Shown here: positions 55,714 to 64,000 of the stretch, piece after piece
Layout of the letters: every line of letters begins with the position of its first letter
Position numbering within the stretch: position 1 is the first letter of the stretch
NCBI GenBank assembly: GCA_013420905.1
Contig: JAAXNY010000004.1
Coordinates: forward strand, 3,720,001-3,784,000
Direction: 5' to 3'
Source: Collybia mongolica
Lineage: Eukaryota; Basidiomycota; Agaricomycetes; Agaricales; Clitocybaceae
Length of the DNA: 64,000 nt
Position numbers and translations under genes: made by a program
The notes under the pieces: model-generated
The model's input: only the letters and a program-made list of their open reading frames with translations
What the model was told of the DNA's origin: nothing
Database searches by the model: none

Positions 55714-56023
55714 CTAATCACACTTCGGATGGAGTACATGCACAATAAGTTCCTCCCGTTGGTCTATCGGTGGGATCTGTGCATCAAACGTACGTCAAAT
55801 CCCAAAGAACATGAAGTTGGAAATGACCTACCCGCTGTATGCGCACCATCCGGCCCACCGCCTTTGTCATGACTTCGCGTCGTACAACAATGCACATCCA
55901 TCTTTCAGGCATCTCAGCCTCCTTCCTGGCAGCGACAGCAAGTTTCCGTAACTCTGCTGGAAATGAGTCGTACGTGACTTCCTCGGTCGGGCCCATTGCT
56001 GGGGTTGAGAGTGCCTGGATCAT
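55714..56023 (-). CDS. Small unknown protein, about 86 residues
   Basis: From ATG 56023: MIQALSTPAMGPTEEVTYDS, FPAELRKLAVAARKEAEMPE, RWMCIVVRREVMTKAVGRMV, RIQR. A GTAGGT...GCACAG intron (about 55776-55829) then leads to IPPIDQREELIVHVLHPKCD and TAG at 55714-55716. The spliced frame is clean and has an alpha/beta look, but no family was recognised. An upstream exon is possible because protein-like frames continue to about 56450 in other phases. Confidence 0.5.
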
Positions 56024-56611
56024 GATAAGGATTTTACCCGGAAACGGCGACCCTGCGAGACCACACCTTTCTGAGAGGTGGACACACCATGATTTTCTGA
56101 GTTGACAAGGATTCCTGGACCATTGTGTCCACAAAGGTGAATGATAGTTGACGTTCCACGTAATATGATGTGTGTGGAGGAGACGGTAGTGTCCAATGTA
56201 CTGACTGGTCTTCAAAATTCCAGGTTTTATCCAGTGGCTCATGCCCACGAACACGAGGCGGGCCATGGTAGCCACGCCATTGTCGCGCACTTTTGCATGA
56301 TGTTAGGCCATTATCCGAACCAAGCCACGCTCTTTCCTGGCATAGCTCGTAATGGCCAGGGCTTACTACTAGGCCTGCGTGGCTACGACTTCCAGGCCAA
56401 AGCGCGAGCGGAACGCCTATTATGAGTTTTCGTGGACATAACTCCACCAAAGCTGGACAATGTCATGGCCATATAGTGCTAACTTGATCTACCACCCTCA
56501 CAGGTGTATAAAGCCAGGTGCTGATGATCATGAATTAATCCATCAGCCTCCTCGTCCCCACCAATCCAAACTTTTTTTTTCACATTCAACGCTCTTCCCA
56601 TATTTTATTTC
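56024..56611. other. Intergenic between divergent genes
   Basis: Overlapping open frames on both strands (for example plus 56141-56425) without motifs. It ends in a T-rich leader before the ATG at 56612. Confidence 0.35.
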
Positions 56612-57344
56612 ATGACATCCCGACTTGAAGCTATGGATGCTCAGCGATTTGACCTCTCTAAACGCCGTGTGAGTTCTCATTTAAACGACTTTTTTCTTTT
56701 CTCAAATTAACTTGAAACGATTTGGACAGTCGTGTTCGGCACTTAGTATTATGACTCGCGCGAGTTCTGGGCATGTCAGCTTGCAAGGATATAAGAGTCC
56801 CTGGTTGGACCACAGTATCTTGGCCTCTAGTATTTCCGACATGTCCTCCGAGATTGGCTTGCCCCCGAGCACGGCGGATTTTAGTGTCATCGAAACGGCT
56901 GCAACCACACCACCTTCTAACACGTCTTCCACTTCTCTTACCCTTGAAGATGGAACAAACACGAGCGAGACTCACTGTGATGCTGACGAGGCCAAAGAGG
57001 AGCATCGCACCACGACTTGTACCATTATCCGGCCCATGGCCCGACCATCTATTCGCGATTTCTTTTCTCGCCCCACCAGCCCCGCAAGTCCCATATCCCG
57101 ATCCACCTCCCCGATTATCTTCAACACTCTCAATTGTTTCGGGTGCACCGACGCCTTTGAAGATGATGTTGATCAACTTCAACTTCAACGTTCACTATAT
57201 CTTGCTGGATACTCTGGCATTCGCGTTCTCGTCACCGAAGAGAAACACATTCACACCGAAGAGCTTTGGAGAGGAGTTGTTCAGGAGATGCTTTATGGAG
57301 ACCGCCCTGTAGAAGGCATCCAGAGCGCTGTGATGACCCCCTGA
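56612..57344 (+). CDS. Unknown Ser/Thr-rich small protein
   Basis: Exon 1 (from ATG 56612) encodes MTSRLEAMDAQRFDLSKRR. An intron GTGAGT...GGACAG joins to SCSALSIMTRASSGHVSLQG, YKSPWLDHSILASSISDMSS and a Ser/Thr-rich middle. The more ordered C-terminal part reads FNTLNCFGCTDAFEDDVDQL, QRSLYLAGYSGIRVLVTEEK and HTEELWRGVVQEMLYGDRP. It is about 215 residues long and stops at TGA 57342-57344. No family was recognised. The splice is supported by phase and by removal of a frame that lacks an ATG. Confidence 0.6.
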
Positions 57345-58583
57345 CCTTACCTCCTCAACCGAATGCATTGTAAAACATGTATTATTAGACATTCATCCAT
57401 TCCCTTCATTACTATGTAGCGTATATATTCTGACTCCATACTCTCCTTAGCACACTAGATATAACTGCACTGCTAATCCACTATAGACTTTCGCATGTCC
57501 TTATCCCTATCTTGGTCCAGTGCCTTTCGCTCCTTAGGAACAGTGAAGTGGGAGCATCCGCATTGTATCGCAGATCTTCTACACAATTCTGTGAATAAGG
57601 TCCAAAGTTTTAAACTTCATTTTACCCACATGTATCCTTGAAACAATCAATCTAAAATTTTGGCATGTGAGCGTACAGAAAGTGGTATTTTATTTGATGT
57701 CGAGTAGTCTAGAGGGAAATACAGGTGATTATCAAGGGGCCTGGGAGTGTCCTGACCATCGCGTCAGATCATCAGGAAAGGCTATTGTGGCCTCACGGTA
57801 GCATAAGCGTGAGAATCTAATCCTTGTGATGATCTCTATACTCGCTTGGCCGTCACAGGAAATAATAGGATGTTTCCGTACATAAGTGTTGAGACCTTGC
57901 TTAACGACCACCTTCATTGCAAGAGAAATGATCTTATCTGGACAGCAGTGGCAACGCAGAATGTGTGTCGGACACATAAGCAAGTTTAAATCGGGCGTGG
58001 AACATGTGTGGTAAGTGGCAAGTCACCGCGCTGTTATCGGAGTATGACGTCGTAAGCTGGAAGCCGCAGCCGTTCCACCATGGCGAGGGTCAAGCCTCCT
58101 AAACTTATGACAGGGATACCTGACCGGCCATAGTAAGTTCGTGGTAAGGTTGACTGAGTCTCGAGTATATTGTTTAAGGGTCCTGAGTGACAGTTAGGTT
58201 CTGGTGGTAGATTGACGCATGTCAAGTCCCGCCCGAGCGTCTTACGCTTAATAGGGGAAGCTGTTTCGTAGCAAAGCCTCGAAGCCATGGTGAAGCCGGG
58301 GTAATGTTTATGGGGACCAGAGAGTTTTTGTGTGGGCAACATTCATCAACCCCAGCGATGGGCGCGATGAGAACTGGGTTCCTGAGTAGGGTTACGAGTT
58401 ACGATCCACGAATAGCAGTGTTATAACACGTGAACATGGCGACTAAACCGGGGCGTATCAGCCAGCGGTAAAGCACAATCCGAGAACGCCGTCCACGGAC
58501 AAGGGGGCACCGTTGCAAGTTGACAACACGTGATCGGTCGGGGGCACAGTATTTATGTGATTCAGGTCTCTGTTGTTCACCCT
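57345..58583. other. Long intergenic region, no supported gene
   Basis: Several minus frames (57732-57983, 58034-58342) have no motifs and unusual composition. It probably includes the 3' UTR of the preceding gene and otherwise non-coding DNA. Confidence 0.4.
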
Positions 58584-60098
58584 TCACAACAAAGCTCCTC
58601 CCGAATGATCCATTCCACCATGTCCTCCTACATACATGGTGATATGCATTTTGACGAGCTTTTCGATAAGACCTGTGTCTATTGGCTGACTTTTCATTTG
58701 TGCGCGCTGAGTATAGGAAGTTGTCAGTCGAAGGTTGGTATGGCGAAGACAAAATCGGATTTAAGTTAAACATACCAATGCAAATCCGACTCCTCTATAC
58801 ACCCACCCAAAAAGTTCTTTGAAATCGGGATGGCTTTTATCGATCCCAGCCGCGGTTGCATCCTGAGTAGTGGAAAGATTGTTCAGCGCACATCGCTTGA
58901 TGGCCTAGAAGTATAGCCTTAAGCGGATAAAACATTGCAAACTGAAGATACCCCACATTCTTGTTCGCCCTTTCTGTTTCTATCATTATATCGATTTCAC
59001 TAGCCCCATCATCATGCCCACCGCGCTTGCGTTTCCCCTTTCCCTCCGATTGAGGCTTCCTATTGCGGTCATTTATACTCGTATTTGACCCACCAAAAAC
59101 GTCTGGTTCACCCTCTATAGGCCTTAATTTTTCCTTTCCCTTCTTTCCATTGGTTGACGGAAGCTGGGGGACCTTAAATAGCCCCTTCTGACCTGGCTTC
59201 TCCCCTAAACGAACATCACTGCCAAGATTTGCCAATCCCACTTTCTGCCGTTTCACTATGCCGCCTAACGAACTTGCTGCTCTTTTCAATTCTCGTCCAC
59301 TTAAAACTGATTCAGTGCTCGCCATTCGTGTCAGCCCCGTTCTTGACCCCCCTCCCTCACCACCACCAAAGAAAATCGGCGGTTTCCTTGGAGTAGGGTC
59401 ATCTGGTCTAGGAAGACGAAGGAGGTTTGATCGGGGTACGGGCCGTGGCGTTATGCGCGCTACTATCAGTCGTAAACTGTGGTTGTCCTGATCGTTGTTC
59501 GGTGAGCAATCTGCGCAGATCACGATCTCAGTCGTGTCGGGTCCATCTGGGATTTGTCATGAGCACGACAGACTATCAACGATTGGGACATATGTGAACT
59601 GACCACTGTCACCCAAGGCGACCTTGAGACCTATATCCGACGCACCTGGAGATGTTGATGTTAAAGCAAAAGGAACTAAACAAAATGTGTTCTCGAAAAA
59701 AACTCTCGTGAGCGTGGCATTGGGGTGGATATCACTGTCGTCCCCGGTTAGCGTCGACGCTACTCTGAACGAAATCAGAAAGAAACGCACAGTTCAATTC
59801 CGCCACTGTCATCCAACCAAACACTGTCGACCTCCAGCTTGACAACACCGAGAAGCCGAAGGCTTGGTCTCCCTCGCATACTCTCTAAAGCAAGGGCAAG
59901 GGGATTCTGAAGTAGATGGTTATGTTTCGAAGGTGAATCCAGTCGGGCAGCAAATGTCAGTCCATCAAGGAGAAGATGCGAATCTGGTAATGAGAGTGCC
60001 CCGCGATATAACAGGCGATATGCACTTGAGATTGGCGGCTCATGTGGTCGTGGGGGCGTTGGGTTCGTTACTGAAATGAGAGGCGCTGCACTGGCCAT
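58584..60098 (-). CDS. Sld7-like replication regulator (tentative)
   Basis: From ATG 60098: ISSAYRLLYRGALSLPDSHL, LLDGLTFAARLDSP and LRLLGVVKLEVDSVWLDDSG. The next exon has ASTLTGDDSDIHPNATLTRV, FFENTFCLVPFALTSTSPG and VALGDSGQFTYVPIVDSL. A basic linker with KRAASSLGGIVKRQKVGLAN and GKGKRKRGGHDD follows. The C-terminal helical part reads AIKRCALNNLSTTQD, SHPDFKELFGWVYRGVGFAL and PIDTGLIEKLVKMHITMYVG, with stop TGA at 58584-58586. The C-terminal pattern (HPxFKELFxxxYRGVxFAL) resembles the Sld7 C-terminal domain, which works with Sld3 at replication origins; this is from family memory. The junction before AQMKSQPID is one base out of phase with the obvious donor, so the last exon boundary is uncertain. 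Confidence 0.55.
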
Positions 60099-60368
60099 TA
60101 TAGCCCAGGTTTACACGGGAAAGTAAGTATTCATGACGAGACGCGTTATTGACAGTTGTTGACGATGTTCTACGGTTGGCAACCGGGTGGCCCCGGCCCG
60201 TCCTTTGTAACCTCCCACCATGTCGAGCCTTCTGTTTATCCTTGTAAGAACAGATTCTGAGCCTGACTGGAGACGTATGCATAGTCTCTACCTTTTATAT
60301 TCTCACTTGATGGAAATGCCACGTAGGTATCTCTGAGCTGTTGATCCATCACAGCTTGGCACAGGTCC

Positions 60369-60901
60369 TTGTCTACACGTCCAACGAATCACAACCGAAA
60401 CTTGTCGTGTTCCTCTGCTTCTACTATCTGGACCCAACCCAAATGCTGGACACTAAACCAGAAATATCAACCGCCCTTGCTTCATTGGCTGGCACATTCG
60501 AATGTCGCTTATACCGACCTCTCCAGCACTTCAACAAGTCCGTTCATTCTGGAAGCCACATCCTTATCATGAATGCTATGACTCCTGATCCCAATATTGA
60601 GGGCCGATTCAATGATTGGTACACAGAAGAACACATCCCTTTACTCCGACTTATTCCATCTTGGATTTCTTCCGATCGCTACTGCCTCGTATCAACAACT
60701 AATACACATGTCCCCCGCTATCTTGCTTTGCACAAGTTGGGAGACTCCACCGCGTTTGCTACGGAACAATATAGAGTAGCGACCAATACTCCTTGGAGAA
60801 CCGAAGTAATTACCAGAATAGTTGACAAGCAGCGTTTGATTCTTGATTATATTGGGGAACTCGATTCCCTGGCAGCCAAATCGACTGGCAGGAACTCTTG
60901 A
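60369..60901 (+). CDS. EthD-like alpha/beta-barrel protein, only one half visible
   Basis: The frame encodes LVVFLCFYYLDPTQML, ILIMNAMTPDPNIEGRFNDW, YTEEHIPLLRLIPSWISSDR, HVPRYLALHKLGDSTAF and TPWRTEVITRIVDKQRLILD, ending GRNS at 60901. FNDWYTEEHIPLL is the dimeric alpha-beta barrel (EthD-like) motif. Many basidiomycete members have two such barrels in tandem; only the second type of half is seen here and the upstream DNA belongs to the divergent Sld7-like gene. The frame has no ATG before the first motif (the track-like start is TTG near 60341), so a short 5' exon is needed or the gene is truncated. It converges with the MFS gene, with 24 bp between the stops. Confidence 0.55.
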
Positions 60902-60925
60902 AAATGATGTACCACCGTAAACAAT

Positions 60926-63248
60926 TCATACATCCTTTGGATCCCCTAACCACTTCTTCCACCGCTCCCCTCGGAACATCAAGGCTACAATTGGTAAAAA
61001 TGTGATAATACTTTGAACGGTAAGATTGGGAAACGATCGGAAACAGATAAAGTAACACACCAGATACCAGTAAACACGGTGAATGACCACTGAAATCCGA
61101 TCTTGAGGTTGATTTGTTGGTTAGCGACAACAGAAGAAGAAAAAAGTATGCACTTCTTTCCCGAAAGGAATACTGGTATTCAGTTAACATCACTAAAATC
61201 ATGCATCATTAGGAGAAAGCGCACGAATAGAATCCGAGTGTCAGCCCAAATATTTGGCGGAAGAAGCTTCAGTGACATCAGAAACATGAGTGGATTTGTA
61301 TTTTGATCAATGATAACTGACTTGAAACATTGACTGACGTCGCTGCTTCGAGAACGGTAACAGTCGCTGCAGCTGTAAGTATAGCAGACGGAGGTGACGA
61401 TTTGTACTATAAGCGGGTAGCAACAAATTTCTGTTAGGTGTATATTATCACCAACGTTATTCTCACCTCCAAAACAGGCAATTGCTGGACATGGTTGTTA
61501 TAAAGGAACTATCAAGGTCACGAATATTTGACGCTTACCCATACCAATACAAGGCGCAATAAACGTCGTTGCAAAGTGTATTGTTAAACCGTCTTCAAAG
61601 AGCCACTAATCAGTTGATTTTCCCTCAGTATGTGTATTAACTTTCACTTACATCTACACCAACCAGCGACTAAATCAGTAACCTGCCGCCCAAAATTGTT
61701 TGAAACTGACATACATTAGCAATCCAGCAGGAACGGTGACTGCGCCAGTCCAGATCCCTTGCAATCGAACTTCCGCAGGGGCGTGATTCCCTCGTTGGAG
61801 AGCCCTTCTTCGTGCACGCTGCATCATCCCGTCGGTAACAGGCCCAGAGCACAGCTCCCCCAGAGATCTACAATTTCGTTAACCAGAGAACACCGTCGCC
61901 AACTCACTTACACGCCAACCAAAAGGCTCACGCCATTTGCAAGTCTGAAGTGAATTGAAGAACAGTGGATCTACAGTCAGTGAGGCCCGTACCCATTTCG
62001 TACAGTATCAAATTGATAAATCTCCGTGAATAGGGTGGCCAACGTCAGAGCTGGCTCTATCGAGGCGAACCCATAGGTGACAGCGCTGAGTGCAATGAGA
62101 GCAGGGAACAACATCAAAGAAAATATATACCCACTAATATAGCGCAGGAAATGCAACAGACGGGTACTTTAGCATGCTGAGTGGCTTGACGACGAAGTCG
62201 ACCGCTCTAAGCCGTCGTGATACGGGCTTTTCTAGATCAATAATCCAAAGTCGGTTCAAGTACGTTGCTCTTGTCATCGGGGGAGATACAAATCGGTCTC
62301 CTCGGAGTTCAGGTTGTTGTCTGTACTTCAGGCCATCATCGTCTTCAGCATCATGTTTCGCCATATCGATATCACTGGACGGCCGGTCGAAGAGGGTTTC
62401 GGGCATCAGGAACAGGCAGATGAGGAACATCACACCTATCAAAAACAATAAACATTGAAGCCCGAATAGTGCTACAACGACGAACCATTCAAGATTGCAC
62501 CAACCCAGAAACACCACCTCCATCCCAGATCTCGTGCCACATATCCTCCGACCTCATTACTCAGAGGTTACCCGGTTCTTGATATCTTGACACAAAATTA
62601 GACTCACGATGGGAGCAAGGTGTGCGCCGTTCGTCAACATCAACATGAAAATACCCATCGCTTTTCCCCTCTGGTGCATAAAGAAAACATCTACCACTGT
62701 CCCGGCACCCAGACCGAGGGCTGCAGACGGCCCGAAACCGTTGATAGCGCGGGCCAGCACCAACGTTCCATATGTTTTTGCATTGGCAGAACCCACGGCT
62801 GATGCAAATCCAATTAATACCGAGAGCAAGTAAGCTGGTCTGCGGCCATAGACATTAGCGAATGGCGTGAAGACCAAAGGTCCAAGTGCGCTTGTGCCAA
62901 TTGCCACAGTAGTTTGGTATGTTCCCGTCACATGAGGAATATTGAACTCAGCAGAGAGTGGAACCACTGCAGGATTGATTATGGCGACATTCAGTGTTGC
63001 TAGAAACGCCAGAAAGGAAACTTCGGCCAAAATCGTGTATTTCAACCACTAGCGAGATAATCCGATGGTCAGAATAGCGAAGATGGGACGATGACCAGCA
63101 AGATTACGTTGGGGTAGTTGAGCGGATCGAACGGCGAACTGGTTGGTTGAGGTATGAGGGGAAGACCGCTGTGGTCGAGTTTATACGATGCTGGAACAAT
63201 GTCTTTGTCAGCGTCGCTTTCTCCTATTACCTCTGAATGAGATGACAT
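60926..63248 (-). CDS. MFS transporter, DHA1-like
   Basis: A plasma-membrane proton antiporter family member of the major facilitator superfamily. From ATG 63248: a hydrophilic N-terminus (MSSHSEVIGESDADKDIVPA) to FDPLNYPN, spliced (GTAATC...GCTAG) to WLKYTILAEVSFLAFLATLN. Then PAVVPLSAEFNIPHVTGTYQ, motif A-like FANVYGRRPAYLLSVLIG, TLVLARAINGFGPSAALGLG and GKAMGIFMLMLTNGAHLAPI, spliced to VGGYVARDLGWRWCFWVGAI and GVMFLICLFLMPETLFDRP. A cytoplasmic loop follows, then RRLRAVDFVVKPLSMLKYPS, YGFASIEPALTLATLFTEIY, GLVTDGMMQRARRRALQRGN and INLKIGFQWSFTVIITFLPI, ending RGERWKKWLGDPKDV at TGA 60926-60928. Drug or small-metabolite export is typical of the group; the substrate is unknown. Introns in the region 61130-62130 were not all resolved. 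Confidence 0.85.
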
Positions 63249-64000
63249 CGGCAGAAAGTCAACATTCTAGGGGACAATTTGCTTCATTATTGTACTCACC
63301 AGTACTCCCACGAGCCAAAAGCATTTCATCGTCATGTCATTGGGTGAATATGGAGTAGAAAGTAATCTTGTGGAAGCATGCCCATCTGACCATTGTGCCT
63401 GTGAAAGAATCAGTGTTATATCTCACACAGAACCGCAAATAACGCCTTCAGAGTCACAAGGTTAATGGTTGTACGGCTGGTTAAACGGCTATTGTCAATG
63501 TTATCCGTAGAGTGGTTCGTTCGGCAGGATTTAGACCGCTGGTATTGGGGAGGTGATGTTTTAGAGGCTCTCCAACCCGACTTGATAAAAAATACACCAT
63601 ACGGAGGTATCCTACGTGAAGTCACGTAAGTGCGAATAAAAGACCTTACTGATATACATACGTAACAGTCCGACTGCAATCCCAGAAATTCTGAGCATGC
63701 TCTTCTGTACGTCTGTCAGTCCTGATCGTTTTGATGTCAAACCACGGATACTTGAGAAATAGAACATACGTAACATATACGAGCGGCATACCGAAAATTT
63801 TACCCTACAATTTATGAACAGAGCTTACAGACGATATCTCCGGATATATTGAGTAGAATTCATGAGATTGAGACCATGTGTTTCCAACATTTTTGTTGGA
63901 GCCCCACATTAAGGATGTCATGGAATTCCTGGGGGTTTCTGCCCGCCGAGGTTGAAAAGGTGGTGCGGTCGGACTGGCACCCTCCAGTTAGAGAAGTCGG
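63249..64000. other. Upstream region of the MFS gene, no supported gene
   Basis: Minus frames (63416-63679 and pieces near 63700-63960, such as MWGSNKNVGNTWSQSHEFYS) look weakly protein-like but could not be joined or named. A further gene may begin beyond the right edge. Confidence 0.35.

Noticed and set aside
58399..58773. 124-residue minus ORF as the C-terminus of the Sld7-like protein
   Set aside because: It reads the same bases as the conserved-looking tail in another frame and gives an Arg/Cys-rich product unlike the rest.

Overview
The window is nuclear DNA of a filamentous basidiomycete, most likely an Agaricomycete. Genes are split by many introns of about 45-65 nt. The transposon set fits too: Tnp2-type CACTA transposases, a chromodomain Ty3/gypsy element of the Tf1/MarY1 type, and a LINE-like element. 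Product names rest on motifs read by eye; no database search was run. Exon joins were chosen by GT-AG sites, phase and protein continuity.

Layout. 0-1.6 kb: the 5' part of a molybdenum-cofactor-sulfurase-like PLP enzyme (minus strand), running off the left edge. 1.6-4.4 kb: no supported gene. 4.4-6.1 kb: a decayed Tnp2 transposase. 6.3-6.8 kb: a small coiled-coil ORF without an ATG. 7.5-18.1 kb: host genes, namely a Gln/Asn-rich unknown protein, a Pus9-like RluA pseudouridine synthase, the spliceosomal protein Cwc15, an unknown protein, and a frame-broken relative of that unknown.

18.2-24.4 kb: a decayed copy of a chromovirus LTR retrotransposon with target duplication AAATA. 24.4-30.7 kb: host DNA with an unknown gene and an F-BAR/SH3 gene of the Cdc15/Imp2/Hof1 type. 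30.7-37.0 kb: a second, apparently intact and very young copy of the same retrotransposon family (target duplication ATTGA, LTRs identical by eye). It sits 169 bp upstream of the start codon of an SCI1-like SR-rich gene at 37.1-38.3 kb. 38.8-46.8 kb is a transposon-rich block: a Tnp2/CACTA transposase gene, about 0.5 kb of tandem repeats, a perfect 25-bp hairpin, and a broken LINE-like ORF1 plus endonuclease without reverse transcriptase.

47.0-63.2 kb is mostly host genes again: a saccharopine-dehydrogenase-like oxidoreductase, a long coiled-coil protein, a protein with an internal tandem duplication, an LYR-like small protein, two unknowns, an Sld7-like protein, half of an EthD-like protein and an MFS transporter. 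63.2-64.0 kb has no supported gene.

The most informative signals are in the two retrotransposon copies. A 10-nt stretch in each LTR is complementary to the sequence just after that LTR, and the one base that differs between copies differs on both sides of the helix. This points to self-primed reverse transcription. The same elements carry a GGGAAAA slip site one codon before the gag stop and a second 15-nt copy of the polypurine tract inside pol.
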